This document shows, in pieces, positions 38,824 through 48,589 of a stretch of DNA of 64,000 bases. The translations under genes and the position numbers were made by a program. The first letter of the stretch is position 1. Every line of letters begins with the position of its first letter. The stretch is from Flavobacterium chryseum (GTDB taxonomy: Bacteria; Bacteroidota; Bacteroidia; Flavobacteriales; Flavobacteriaceae): the NCBI RefSeq assembly GCF_004362015.1, contig NZ_SNWW01000004.1:186001-250000 (forward strand), read 5' to 3'. The notes below the pieces were generated by a model. That model had not been told where the DNA came from. It saw only the letters and a program-made list of their open reading frames with translations, and ran no database searches.

Positions 38824-38874
38824 ATAACAAGCAATTCTATTTAAACCAAACTCAAGGTTAAATTATAATTCAAT

Positions 38875-41310
38875 ATGAAAAACATAACATACGTTCTTAC
38901 TCTATTTTTTATTTTATTTATGTCCTTTCATGTGCATGCACAAGACATACTTAGATCTAAAGATTTAAGCACTGTACAAGTAGATTATTTGTCAGATGAT
39001 GATATAGCAAAGATTAGTGCACAATTAAAAAGCAACAACGCAACTATTGATCAAGTTGAGTCGATGGCTTTATCTAAAGGGATGAGTCAGACTGAATTCA
39101 ATAAACTGAGAGTTAAGCTTGCTCAATTTGAGAAAAAAAAGCCTAAAAATATAGACACTGATAATAGTAAAGGTAAAGCAACAGATCAAGATTCTGAATT
39201 TGGAAGAAAACAAGAAAAAATCAAAAATGAAAAAGTTAAAGATTCTGCCAATGCTTTAATTTTTGGATCTGAATTATTTGATAATCCAACATTGAACTTT
39301 GAACCAGATTTAAAGTTAGCAACTCCAATGAACTATATTTTAGGACCTGGAGATGAATTGCAAGTTAGTGTATACGGAGTACAGGAATATAACGCGAGTA
39401 TTCCAGTAAGTGTGGAGGGAAAAATTACAATAGATTACGTGGGGCAGATTGCAGTGTCTGGAATGTCAATTGAAGCTGCTACTCAAAAAATAAAAGCTGC
39501 AATAGCTAGAGTTTATAGTACAGTTAGATCTGGACAATCTCAAGTTAGTGTAAGTTTAGGTCGTATTCGTACAATAAAAATAACTGTTGTTGGAGGAAAA
39601 CAACCCGGTAATTATTCAATTTCATCTTTAGCAACGGTTTATAATGCTTTGCATTTAGCGGGCGGACCCGGTAAAAATGGTAGTTATAGAAACATAGAAT
39701 TAATTAGAAATAATAAGGTTTATAAAAATGTTGATATCTATAAGTTTTTAGTTAAAGGAGATCAATCAGACAATGTAAGCTTAAAAGATAATGATGTAAT
39801 TAGAATTCCTTCTTATAGCCAAAGAGTGACAGTTGTAGGTGAAGTTAAACGTCCTGGCATTTTTGAGATAAAAAAAGGAGAAACATTCTCTGATTTATTG
39901 AATTTCGCATCGGGTTTTAACGAATTTGCTTATACAGCATCTGTAAATGTAACTCAAAAGACGGGAAAAGAATTTAAAGTTCATGATATAAACGAAAGTG
40001 AATACGGTTCTTATATGCCACAATCAGGAGATGTTTTTAAAATCACTAAAATTTTAAATCGATTTGAAAATCGTATTAAAATTGAAGGTGCCGTTTTTAG
40101 ACCAGATTTTTATTCATACAGTGAAGGCATGCGAATTTCAGACCTTATTACGAGAGCGGAAGGGCTTACAGAAGATGCTTATACAAAAAGAGCTAGAATC
40201 ATTCGTTTAAAAACAGATTTAACCACAGAAATTGTCAATGTTGACTTAAGTGCTGCATTATCAGGTGATTTGAATTCAGATATTGAATTGAAAAGAGAAG
40301 ATATTGTTACAGTTTATTCAATTCTTGATTTCAGAGAAGAATACAAGGTTACAATTGATGGTGAGGTAAAAAATCCTGGAGAGTATGAATATTTTGAGAA
40401 TTTAACTTTAAATGATTTAGTGGTACAAGTTGGAGGTTTAACTGGTTCTGCATCAAAAAGAGTGGAAATAGCTAGAATGGTAAAATCAGATGCTATGGAT
40501 GACGCGGATCCCAAACGTGTTGAGTTAGTAGAACTCGAAATTACTGCTGATAATAATGAGCAAATTAAAAATTTCGTTTTAAAGCCATTTGATGTAGTTA
40601 ATATCCGTAGAATGGCTGTTTACGAAAAACCTCAAATGGTTACTGTAAGTGGTGCTGTTGGGTATCCAGGAAAATACGTACTAGCTAATAAAAAAGAAAC
40701 AGTCTATAACGTCGTAATGAGAGCTGGAGGATTATCATCTATCGCTAATTTAGATGGTATGAAAATTAAAAGACCCATTAAACAGGATCAGATTGAACAA
40801 TTAGAAAGTATCGATCTGAATTTATCTAAGAATGACACATTAAATGATAAATTAACTAAAAGACTTACTGAAGATTTAAAGTACGCTACAATTCCGGTTA
40901 ACTGGGAAAAAATTGTAAAAGATAAAAATCATTATTCAAACGTTACATTATTTCCAGGGGATGAAATTGAAGTGGCAGTTTACAATGAAGGTGTAAAAGT
41001 AACAGGTAATGTTTTACTGACCTCAGAGATTCCGTACAGAAATGGAAAAGGATTTAGATATTATATTGATGCTGTTGGCGGAGTTGATCATAAAGGATGG
41101 AAGAGAAAAGCATATATTATATACCCGAACGGTAAAGCTTCAGTTACTAGCTCTTTTTTGTTTTTTAGATCATACCCAAAAGTGACACCGGATTCGCAAA
41201 TTGTAGTACCTGAAAAACCTGAAACCAGAAAAATGTCTGCAGGTGAATGGGCCGGTCTTGGAACTGCATTTGCTAGTTTAGCGTTATTAATTGTTACAGC
41301 TTTTAAATAA
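38875..41310 (+). CDS. Large SLBB-repeat polysaccharide export protein
   Basis: This 811-residue protein has a signal peptide (about 1-22, ending VHAQ), a helical and charged segment to about residue 140, and a Poly_export domain (MNYILGPGDELQVSVYGVQEY, KITIDYVGQIAVSGMSIEAA). Several SLBB-type beta-grasp repeats follow (VVGGKQPGNYSISSL, VVGEVKRPGIFEIKKGE, IEGAVFRPDFYSYSEGM, IDGEVKNPGEYEYFENL, VSGAVGYPGKYVLANKK, VTGNVLLTSEIPY). A C-terminal hydrophobic stretch (AGLGTAFASLALLIVTAF) ends it. It has no lipobox, unlike the 263-residue Wza-like protein, and is paired with a Wzz-like protein lacking a kinase. Confidence 0.9.
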   Translation: MKNITYVLTLFFILFMSFHVHAQDILRSKDLSTVQVDYLSDDDIAKISAQLKSNNATIDQVESMALSKGMSQTEFNKLRVKLAQFEKKKPKNIDTDNSKGKATDQDSEFGRKQEKIKNEKVKDSANALIFGSELFDNPTLNFEPDLKLATPMNYILGPGDELQVSVYGVQEYNASIPVSVEGKITIDYVGQIAVSGMSIEAATQKIKAAIARVYSTVRSGQSQVSVSLGRIRTIKITVVGGKQPGNYSISSLATVYNALHLAGGPGKNGSYRNIELIRNNKVYKNVDIYKFLVKGDQSDNVSLKDNDVIRIPSYSQRVTVVGEVKRPGIFEIKKGETFSDLLNFASGFNEFAYTASVNVTQKTGKEFKVHDINESEYGSYMPQSGDVFKITKILNRFENRIKIEGAVFRPDFYSYSEGMRISDLITRAEGLTEDAYTKRARIIRLKTDLTTEIVNVDLSAALSGDLNSDIELKREDIVTVYSILDFREEYKVTIDGEVKNPGEYEYFENLTLNDLVVQVGGLTGSASKRVEIARMVKSDAMDDADPKRVELVELEITADNNEQIKNFVLKPFDVVNIRRMAVYEKPQMVTVSGAVGYPGKYVLANKKETVYNVVMRAGGLSSIANLDGMKIKRPIKQDQIEQLESIDLNLSKNDTLNDKLTKRLTEDLKYATIPVNWEKIVKDKNHYSNVTLFPGDEIEVAVYNEGVKVTGNVLLTSEIPYRNGKGFRYYIDAVGGVDHKGWKRKAYIIYPNGKASVTSSFLFFRSYPKVTPDSQIVVPEKPETRKMSAGEWAGLGTAFASLALLIVTAFK

Positions 41311-41317
41311 TTATTTA

Positions 41318-42385
41318 ATGGATAATAAAACTATTGCAAACGATGAAATATCGTTAAAAGAGTTAATACATAAAGCAACAGAATGGTGTGATTATTTACT
41401 TTCTAAATGGAAATTTATTGTGTTAGCAGGTCTTATTGGTGCTGCATTGGGAATAGCTTATTCATATACCCAAAAGCCAATATATAAAGCAACTTTATCG
41501 TTTGCTTTAGAAGATGAAAAAGGTGGCGGATTAGGTGGAGCGTTAGGTTTAGCAAGTTCTTTCGGATTAGATTTAGGAGGAAGTGGAGGAGGAATTTTTA
41601 CTGGTTCTAATCTTACAGAACTGTTTAAATCAAGGGCAATGGTGGAAAAAACGTTGCTGTCTCCAGTTATTGTAAATGGAAAAATAATTTCTTTGGCTGA
41701 AATGTATATCCAAAATAATGGATGGAAAAAAAAATGGCAGAATAATCAAAAATTTGCATCCATTCAATTTTTATCAGGAACAAATCGTAAAGATTTTACT
41801 CGTGTTCAAGATAGTATTTTAGGTGTTATTTATAATAATTTATCTAAAAGTGGATTGGTAGTTGGACCAAAAGATAAAAAAGCATCAATTATTAATATAG
41901 AGGTATCTGCAACAAATGAGTTGTTTTCTAAATATTTTTGTGAAGCCTTAGCAAATGAAGTTGGTAATTTTTATATTGAGACAAAAAGTAAAAAAGCTAG
42001 AATTAACATGACAATTTTAGAACGCCAAGTTGATTCTGTTCGTGGCGAGTTAAATAGATCTATAACTGGTGTAGCGGTCGCTAATGATAATACATTTAAT
42101 TTAAATCCAGCTATGAATGTTCGTAGGGCACCATCTTCTCGTAGACAAGTAGATGTACAGGCAAATACAGCTATTTTAACTGAACTAGTTAAACAATCTG
42201 AAATGGCTAAAGTTACTTTGCGTAAGGATACACCATTAATTCAAGTTATTGATAGACCAATTTTACCGTTAGAAAAAGAGCGTTTTGGAAGAGCAAAAGG
42301 ATTGATATTAGGAGGGTTCTTAGCTGGCTTTTTAACAGTTCTGTTTTTAGTTATTAAGCGTTTCTTTAAAGAACTGTCTATTTAA
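41318..42385 (+). CDS. Wzz-like chain-length determinant without kinase domain
   Basis: This protein of about 355 residues has two membrane spans (about 34-52, FIVLAGLIGAALGIAYSY, and about 328-350, LILGGFLAGFLTVLFLVI). Between them is a periplasmic domain including a Gly-rich stretch (GGGLGGALGLASSFGLDLGGSGGG). The second span is preceded by a Pro-containing PILPLEKERFGR motif as in Wzz proteins. The start is set at 41318, 7 bases after the stop of the SLBB gene; an in-frame upstream start would overlap that gene without family match. Confidence 0.82.
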   Translation: MDNKTIANDEISLKELIHKATEWCDYLLSKWKFIVLAGLIGAALGIAYSYTQKPIYKATLSFALEDEKGGGLGGALGLASSFGLDLGGSGGGIFTGSNLTELFKSRAMVEKTLLSPVIVNGKIISLAEMYIQNNGWKKKWQNNQKFASIQFLSGTNRKDFTRVQDSILGVIYNNLSKSGLVVGPKDKKASIINIEVSATNELFSKYFCEALANEVGNFYIETKSKKARINMTILERQVDSVRGELNRSITGVAVANDNTFNLNPAMNVRRAPSSRRQVDVQANTAILTELVKQSEMAKVTLRKDTPLIQVIDRPILPLEKERFGRAKGLILGGFLAGFLTVLFLVIKRFFKELSI

Positions 42386-42475
42386 AAAAATATTTCAAAA
42401 TAAGTTTTTTAAAAGCTGTTCTATCATATATAATATTTATAAAATTTACTTATAAAATAAAGCAGATATAATACA

Positions 42476-43663
42476 ATGAATATTTTAAATTTAATAGGAA
42501 GAAACAAGGAATTGTTTCAGTATGATATTTCGAATAACGAAAATGAACTATCTAAAATTGTGAATAGCTCTTCTTTCTTAGTTATTGGAGGTGCAGGATC
42601 AATTGGGCAAGCAGTAACTAAAGAAATATTTAAACGTAACCCCGTTAAATTACATGTTGTAGATATTAGCGAAAACAATATGGTCGAGCTAGTTCGAGAC
42701 TTGCGAAGCTCACATGGATATATTGATGGAGATTTTCAAACATTTGCATTAGATATAGGATCAATTGAATATGATGCTTTTATTAAATCTGATGGAAAAT
42801 ACGATTATGTATTGAACCTTTCAGCCCTAAAGCATGTGCGTAGTGAAAAAGATTCTTTCACACTAATGCGAATGATAGATGTAAATGTTTTTAATACTGA
42901 TAAAACGTTGCAACAATCAATTGATAATGGAACCAAAAAATATTTTTGTGTCTCAACAGATAAAGCTGCTAATCCAGTAAATATGATGGGGGCCTCAAAA
43001 AGAATAATGGAAATGTATCTGATGCGTAAAAGTCATGAGATTAAAATTTCTACCGCACGTTTTGCAAATGTTGCATTTTCAGATGGTTCTTTGTTGTATG
43101 GATTTAATCAGCGTATTATTAAAAAACAACCAATTGTTGCACCAAATGATATTAAACGATATTTCGTTACTCCAAAAGAATCAGGTGAACTTTGTTTAAT
43201 GTCTTGTATTTTTGGAGAAAATAGAGATATCTTTTTCCCTAAATTAAATGAGAATTTACATTTGATTTCTTTTGCTGATATCGCAGTCAAATACTTAGCT
43301 GAAATAGGTTATCAGCCTTATATATGTAAATCTGAAGAAGAAGCCAGAAATAATGTAGACGATTTAATTAAACAAAAAAAATGGCCATGTTTGTTTACAG
43401 AGAGCAATACTACAGGAGAAAAAGATTTTGAAGAATTTTTTACAGATAGTGAAATATTAGATATGGATCGATTTGAAAATTTAGGAGTAATAAAAAATGA
43501 AGCTAATTATGATGCATTAAAATTAGAAGAATTTAACACTGAAATTAAAATTATGAAATCCAAAAAAAGCTGGAGCAAGGATGAAATAGTTGATTTATTT
43601 CATAAAATGATTCCAAATTTTGGACATAAGGAAACGGGTAAATATTTAGATTCTAAAATGTAA
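42476..43663 (+). CDS. legB: UDP-HexNAc 4,6-dehydratase, LegB/PglF-type SDR
   Basis: This 395-residue soluble SDR shows the nucleotide motif IGGAGSIGQAV (residues 37-47) and NLSALKHVRSEKD, STDKAANPVNMMGASKRIMEMYL, where Met171-x3-Lys175 replaces the usual Tyr-x3-Lys. That replacement is a known mark of the FlaA1/PglF/CapD 4,6-dehydratases. As the first member of a nine-gene nonulosonate series it should make the 4-keto-6-deoxy intermediate used by the LegC-like aminotransferase, two bases downstream. In the Campylobacter legionaminate route the substrate is GDP-GlcNAc, consistent with the PtmE homologue at 47543. Confidence 0.83.
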   Translation: MNILNLIGRNKELFQYDISNNENELSKIVNSSSFLVIGGAGSIGQAVTKEIFKRNPVKLHVVDISENNMVELVRDLRSSHGYIDGDFQTFALDIGSIEYDAFIKSDGKYDYVLNLSALKHVRSEKDSFTLMRMIDVNVFNTDKTLQQSIDNGTKKYFCVSTDKAANPVNMMGASKRIMEMYLMRKSHEIKISTARFANVAFSDGSLLYGFNQRIIKKQPIVAPNDIKRYFVTPKESGELCLMSCIFGENRDIFFPKLNENLHLISFADIAVKYLAEIGYQPYICKSEEEARNNVDDLIKQKKWPCLFTESNTTGEKDFEEFFTDSEILDMDRFENLGVIKNEANYDALKLEEFNTEIKIMKSKKSWSKDEIVDLFHKMIPNFGHKETGKYLDSKM

Positions 43664-43665
43664 TT

Positions 43666-44808
43666 ATGACTTCAATCGATTCAGTTATATCTTTTATAAA
43701 AGAACAGTATAAAACAGAAGCTTTTATACCTCTACATGTTCCTCATTTTGGAGGTAATGAAAAAAAATACTTGTTAGAGACTATTGATTCTACATTTGTA
43801 TCTTCAGTAGGTCCATATGTGGATCAGTTTGAGATAATGATGCAGAAGATTACTCAAACTCAAAAAGCGGTTGCAGTTGTTAATGGTACAGCAGCAATTC
43901 AGGTGGCTTTGCGTTTATTGGGTGTTAAATCCGGAGATGAAGTATTGACACAGGCATTAACCTTTGTTGCAACTGCCAATGCTATAGCATATCAAAACGC
44001 AACTCCAGTTTTTCTAGATGTCGACTTAGATACTATGGGTTTATCCCCTAAAGCAGTTTCATTGTTTTTAGAAGAATTTGGTGAATTACGCGAAGATGGG
44101 TGTTATAATAAAAAAACCGGTAATAAAATAAGCGCTTGTTTACCAATGCATACTTTTGGATTTCCAGTACATTTAGATGAATTATTAGCTATTTGTAATA
44201 CTTGGAAAATTGCATTGATTGAAGATGCCGCAGAATCATTAGGTAGTGAATACAAAGGAAAACCTACCGGATGCTTTGGAAAATTGAGTGCTTTTTCATT
44301 TAATGGAAATAAAATAGTTACTTGTGGAGGAGGAGGTGCCATTGTTAGCAATGATCTTAAATTGGGTGAAAAAGGTAAGTACTTAACTACAACAGCCAAA
44401 ATTCCACATCCTTATGAATATGTTCATGATGAAATGGGTTATAATTTCAGAATGCCCAATTTAAATGCTGCATTAGCATGTGCACAATTAGAACAATTGT
44501 ATAGTTTTTTAGAAAACAAAAGAAAGTTAGCAAAAGAATATGAATCTTTTTTTGCTACAAGTGGAGTAAAATTTAGGACAGAAACTCCAGAAACCAAAGC
44601 CAATTATTGGTTAATGTGTGTTGAATTAGAAAACAAAATTGAACGGGATTTATTTTTGGAAACAACAAACAAAAATAATGTAATGACAAGGCCAATTTGG
44701 CAATTGATGTATCGTTTACCAATGTATAATCACTGTTACAGAGATCAACAGGTTAATGCTGAATTTTTAGAAGAGAGAATTGTAAATATACCGAGTAGTG
44801 TCAGATAA
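43666..44808 (+). CDS. legC: LegC-type PLP-dependent sugar aminotransferase
   Basis: This 380-residue DegT/DnrJ/EryC1-family aminotransferase begins with the LegC-specific segment IPLHVPHFGGNEKKYLLETIDSTFVSSVG. The PLP Asp is in ALIEDAAE (D187) and the Schiff-base Lys is K216 in FSFNGNKIVTCGGGG. It should add the C4 amino group to the 4-keto-6-deoxy sugar from LegB. The end overlaps the GTG start of the next gene by 11 bases, implying coupling. Confidence 0.87.
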   Translation: MTSIDSVISFIKEQYKTEAFIPLHVPHFGGNEKKYLLETIDSTFVSSVGPYVDQFEIMMQKITQTQKAVAVVNGTAAIQVALRLLGVKSGDEVLTQALTFVATANAIAYQNATPVFLDVDLDTMGLSPKAVSLFLEEFGELREDGCYNKKTGNKISACLPMHTFGFPVHLDELLAICNTWKIALIEDAAESLGSEYKGKPTGCFGKLSAFSFNGNKIVTCGGGGAIVSNDLKLGEKGKYLTTTAKIPHPYEYVHDEMGYNFRMPNLNAALACAQLEQLYSFLENKRKLAKEYESFFATSGVKFRTETPETKANYWLMCVELENKIERDLFLETTNKNNVMTRPIWQLMYRLPMYNHCYRDQQVNAEFLEERIVNIPSSVR

Positions 44809-45421
44809 AAAGATAATTCTTATCGGGTATTCAGGACATGCTTATGTTGTAGCAGAAACCATTTTAGAAAATGGATATGAATTGACTGGATATTCAGAAA
44901 AAGAAGAATCAACAATTAATCCATATAACCTATCATATTTAGGATTTGAAAAAGAAGAAAATTTTGCAGGCTGGAGAAGTGATGCTTCTTTCGCAATTGG
45001 TATAGGAGATAATAAGATAAGACAAAGTGTTGCCTGTTTAATTGAAGCCCGAGGAAAAAAAACTCAAACAATTATTCATAAAACTTCTAATTTGTCAAAA
45101 AATGCTGTGATAGGCTGCGGAACATTTATTAATAAAAATGTAGTCGTTAATGCATTTGCATCAATAGGCAAAAATGTAATCTTAAATACGGGGTGTATAA
45201 TTGAGCATGAATGTGTTTTACATGACGCTGTACATATAGCGCCAGGTGCTGTTTTAGCAGGAAATGTCACAATTGGAGAAAGAACTTTTGTTGGGGCTAA
45301 TGCGGTTATTAAGCAAGGTATTGTAATAGGCAAAGATGTTATAATAGGCGTAGGCACTGTTATAATCAACGATGTGCCTGACGGTAAAAAAGTAGTTGGA
45401 AATCCTGGTAGAATAATTTAA
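44798..45421 (+). CDS. NeuD/LegH-like acyltransferase
   Basis: This 207-residue protein starts with GTG inside the end of legC. It has the NeuD-type N-terminal nucleotide-sugar-binding domain (IILIGYSGHAYVVAETILENGYELTGYSEK) followed by a left-handed beta-helix of hexapeptide repeats (NAVIGCGTFINKNVVVNAFASIGKNVILNTG ... VTIGERTFVGANAVIKQGIVIG). In legionaminate or bacillosamine synthesis this enzyme N-acetylates the C4 amino group, which becomes N7 of the nonulosonate. Position between LegC and LegI homologues supports that role over a general O-acetyltransferase. Confidence 0.82.
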   Translation: MSDKKIILIGYSGHAYVVAETILENGYELTGYSEKEESTINPYNLSYLGFEKEENFAGWRSDASFAIGIGDNKIRQSVACLIEARGKKTQTIIHKTSNLSKNAVIGCGTFINKNVVVNAFASIGKNVILNTGCIIEHECVLHDAVHIAPGAVLAGNVTIGERTFVGANAVIKQGIVIGKDVIIGVGTVIINDVPDGKKVVGNPGRII

Positions 45422-45423
45422 AT

Positions 45424-46446
45424 ATGAATAAAGTAGTTATTATAGCTGAAGCTGGGGTAAATCATAACGGTGATATTAATGTAGCAAAGAAACTAATTGA
45501 TGCTGCAGTAGACGCCGGTGTTGATTATGTAAAGTTTCAAACTTTTAAAGCAGATAGTTTAGTAAGTAAATCTGCTAAAAAAGCAGAATATCAGAGTGTT
45601 AACATTAATGATGGTGATGATTCTCAATATGCTATGTTGAAAAATTTAGAGTTAAGTCATGAAGATCATTTACAGTTAATGGCTTATTGCTTAGAAAGAA
45701 ATATTAAATTTTTCTCTACGGCTTTTGATGTGGAGGGAGTGAATTATTTAAATGATTTAGGACTTTCTTTTTTTAAAATTCCTAGTGGAGAAATAACAAA
45801 TTATCCCTATTTAAAAGCAGTTGCCTTATGTGGTAAACCAGTCGTTATGTCGACGGGTATGTGCTCAGAAATAGAAATAAAAAACGCTTTAGATGTTTTA
45901 ATGAAATTTGGATTAAGTAAAGAAATAATTTCCATTCTGCATTGTAACACTGAATATCCAACTCCAATGAAGGATGTTAATCTTAAAGCAATGTTGGCTA
46001 TCCAAAAGACTTTTGATGTTGAAATAGGATATTCAGACCATACTCTTGGTATTGAAGTACCAATAGCAGCAGTCGCAATGGGAGCAAGAATAATAGAAAA
46101 GCATTTTACCTTAGACAGAACATTACCGGGACCAGATCATGTAGCATCTTTAGAGCCTGATGAATTGAAAAATATGGTAAAGGCGATTCGTAATATAGAA
46201 TTGGCTATTGGTGGAGATGGAGATAAAAAACCAAGTGAAAGCGAAACTAAAAATATAGCTATTGCAAGGAAAAGTATTTTTATAAATAAAAAAATAGCCA
46301 AGGGAAGTACGATTACTGATAATGATTTAGTTTCATTAAGACCTGGAGATGGAATTTCTCCTATGGAATGGGAAAATATAGTTGGTAAAAAATTGATAGT
46401 TGATAAAGATGAGTTTGATAAACTTTTATTTTCTGATATAGAATGA
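45424..46446 (+). CDS. legI: Nonulosonate (N,N'-diacetyllegionaminate) synthase, NeuB/LegI family
   Basis: This 340-residue enzyme condenses a 6-deoxy-diacetamido-mannose-type sugar with phosphoenolpyruvate. It has the NeuB barrel (IIAEAGVNHNGDINVAKKLIDAA, VKFQTFKADSLVS, FFSTAFD, IPSGEITNYPYL, ILHCNTEYPTP, IGYSDHTLGIEVPIAAVAMGA, EKHFTLDRTLPGPDH) and a C-terminal SAF domain (SIFINKKIAKGSTITDNDLVSLRPGDGISP). Sialic-acid and legionaminate synthases cannot be told apart with certainty by motif; the neighbours favour legionaminate. The last bases overlap the next start (ATGA). Confidence 0.88.
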   Translation: MNKVVIIAEAGVNHNGDINVAKKLIDAAVDAGVDYVKFQTFKADSLVSKSAKKAEYQSVNINDGDDSQYAMLKNLELSHEDHLQLMAYCLERNIKFFSTAFDVEGVNYLNDLGLSFFKIPSGEITNYPYLKAVALCGKPVVMSTGMCSEIEIKNALDVLMKFGLSKEIISILHCNTEYPTPMKDVNLKAMLAIQKTFDVEIGYSDHTLGIEVPIAAVAMGARIIEKHFTLDRTLPGPDHVASLEPDELKNMVKAIRNIELAIGGDGDKKPSESETKNIAIARKSIFINKKIAKGSTITDNDLVSLRPGDGISPMEWENIVGKKLIVDKDEFDKLLFSDIE

Positions 46447-47546
46447 AAATAGGAGTATTAACTAGTTCAAGAGCTGATTACGGAATATATCTTCCTTTGC
46501 TTCAAAAAATGAAAAATGATTCTTTTTTTGAAATAGAGATTATAGCCTTTGGTACTCATTTGTCAAGATTGCATGGATATACTATAACAGATATAGAAAA
46601 AGACGAATACAATTGTATTCATAAAATTTCTTCTCTAATCTCAAATGATGATGAACAATCCATTGCATCATCTTATGGATTAACTGTATTAAAATTTGCA
46701 GATTTTTGGAAAATGCACCAATACGATTTAGTATTGTGTTTAGGAGATCGTTTTGAAATGAGTGCGGCCGTGCAGGCAGGAATACCTTTTGAAGTTAAAT
46801 TTGCCCATTTGCATGGGGGAGAAACAACATTAGGAGCGATAGATAATATTTACCGTCATCAAATTACTTTAGCATCATTTTTACATTTTACTGCTACAGA
46901 AACTTTTAGTGATAAAGTTACAACTTTAAAAAATTCAGATAGCAACATTTTTACTGTTGGATCGTTAAGTTTGAGCGACATTAAGAGCTTTAAGCCTGTA
47001 GAAAAACAAACTTTTTATAAAAAAATTACTATCCCCAGTGAAGAATTTGCATTAGTTACCTTTCATCCAGAAACTATTTCATCCAATGATAATATTCTAT
47101 ATGCAAAGGAAATGAAAAATGCTTTGGCGACTATTTCTGAGAAAATATTTGTAGTTATTACAATGCCAAATGCAGATACACAGGGATCAATATATCGAGA
47201 GGAAATTCAAAAACTAAAAACTGAAAAACCTGAAAAAATCTTATTAATTGAAAATTTCGGTAAGATTAATTATTTTTCGGCAATGTATTATTCTAAGATT
47301 CTAATAGGCAATACATCAAGTGGTATTTTAGAGGCAGCTTCTTTTGGTAAATATGTAATAAATGTTGGAGATAGACAGAAAGGAAGAGCTCAAAGCAAGA
47401 ATATTATAGACTGTAAGTTTGAAGAATCAGCTATTGTTTTAGCAATTGATAAAGCATTAAAGCTGGAAAAATACGAGGGAGAGAATATATATTTTAAAGA
47501 TCAGGCAGCTACTAATATAATTAAAATCTTAAAGGAATTTTTATGA
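46443..47546 (+). CDS. legG: Hydrolysing UDP-sugar 2-epimerase, NeuC/LegG family
   Basis: This 367-residue GT-B-like epimerase releases a ManNAc-type sugar and nucleoside diphosphate. Marks are IGVLTSSRADYGIYLPLLQKM, VLCLGDRFEMSAAVQAGIPFEVKFAHLHGGETTLGAIDNIYRHQIT, LVTFHPET and ILIGNTSSGILEAASFGKYVINVGDRQKGR. In the legionaminate pathway this step yields 2,4-diacetamido-2,4,6-trideoxymannose for LegI. Overlaps both neighbours by 4 bases (ATGA). Confidence 0.87.
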   Translation: MKIGVLTSSRADYGIYLPLLQKMKNDSFFEIEIIAFGTHLSRLHGYTITDIEKDEYNCIHKISSLISNDDEQSIASSYGLTVLKFADFWKMHQYDLVLCLGDRFEMSAAVQAGIPFEVKFAHLHGGETTLGAIDNIYRHQITLASFLHFTATETFSDKVTTLKNSDSNIFTVGSLSLSDIKSFKPVEKQTFYKKITIPSEEFALVTFHPETISSNDNILYAKEMKNALATISEKIFVVITMPNADTQGSIYREEIQKLKTEKPEKILLIENFGKINYFSAMYYSKILIGNTSSGILEAASFGKYVINVGDRQKGRAQSKNIIDCKFEESAIVLAIDKALKLEKYEGENIYFKDQAATNIIKILKEFL

Positions 47547-48589
47547 GAGTTTACAAAGACCATTTAATTCTTTCAGGAAGTAAAATTAAAGAAGCATTAT
47601 TAAAGTTCAATGAACTATCTCAAGATGCAATACTTTTTGTCGTTAATGAAGATGATAAATTAATTGGAGCATTGACTGACGGCGATGTTAGACGCGGCTT
47701 ACTGAAAGGTTTTACTATTGAAAGTAAAGTAAACGAAATTATTCAAGATAATCCTAGATACATAATTAAGGGAGAAAATAATCTGAAAAAGATTATAGAA
47801 TATCGCGAAGGCGATTTTAGAATTGTACCTGTGCTTGATGAAAGTCGTAAAGTCGTAAATGTCATAAATTTTAGAAAAATTAGATCATATTTACCTATTG
47901 ATGCTGTAATTATGGCCGGAGGTCGAGGGCAACGATTACAGCCTTTAACAGATGTTGTTCCAAAACCACTTTTGAAAGTAGGAAATAAAGCTATCATGGA
48001 ACACAATTTGGATAGATTGGCGTTATTTGGAATTGATGATTTTTGGGTATCGGTAAAATATTTAGGAGAACAAATTGAGAATCATTTTGGTGCAGGAGAT
48101 AATAAAAATATTAAAATAGAATATGTTTGGGAAAATGAACCTTTAGGCACTATTGGAGCTGTTTCTAAAATTCAAAATTTTGAGCATGACTATGTTTTAG
48201 TAACTAATTCAGACTTGTTGACTAACATAGATTATGAACAATTTTTTCTAGAATTTATAAAAAAAGATGCTGATTTAGCAGTTTTAACGATTCCGTATCA
48301 AGTAAATGTGCCATATGCTGTTCTTGAAACAAATGATGGTAATGTTAAAAGTTTTAAAGAAAAACCAACATATACCTATTATTCTAACGGTGGAATTTAT
48401 TTGATAAAAAAAGAAATGCTCAGTTTTATACCAAAAGATACTTTTTTTAATGCTACCGATTTAATGGAAGAGCTAATAAAGAAAAAATTCAAAGTGATTT
48501 CTTTCCCCTTTTCCGGATATTGGTTAGATGTAGGAAAACATGAAGACTTTGAGAAAGCCCATATAGACATTCATAATATAAAATTTTAA
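47543..48589 (+). CDS. ptmE: PtmE-like CBS-domain sugar-1-phosphate nucleotidyltransferase
   Basis: This 348-residue protein has two N-terminal CBS motifs (about residues 10-120: LFVVNEDDKLIGALTDGDVRRG, FRIVPVLDESRKVVNVI) and a nucleotidyltransferase domain from about 124 (VIMAGGRGQRLQPLTDVVPKPLLKVG). This fusion is the PtmE/LegE type, which in Campylobacter activates glucosamine-1-phosphate with GTP at the start of the legionaminate route. Its presence indicates the GDP-sugar version of the pathway. It is directly abutted by the CMP-transferase gene. Confidence 0.84.
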   Translation: MRVYKDHLILSGSKIKEALLKFNELSQDAILFVVNEDDKLIGALTDGDVRRGLLKGFTIESKVNEIIQDNPRYIIKGENNLKKIIEYREGDFRIVPVLDESRKVVNVINFRKIRSYLPIDAVIMAGGRGQRLQPLTDVVPKPLLKVGNKAIMEHNLDRLALFGIDDFWVSVKYLGEQIENHFGAGDNKNIKIEYVWENEPLGTIGAVSKIQNFEHDYVLVTNSDLLTNIDYEQFFLEFIKKDADLAVLTIPYQVNVPYAVLETNDGNVKSFKEKPTYTYYSNGGIYLIKKEMLSFIPKDTFFNATDLMEELIKKKFKVISFPFSGYWLDVGKHEDFEKAHIDIHNIKF

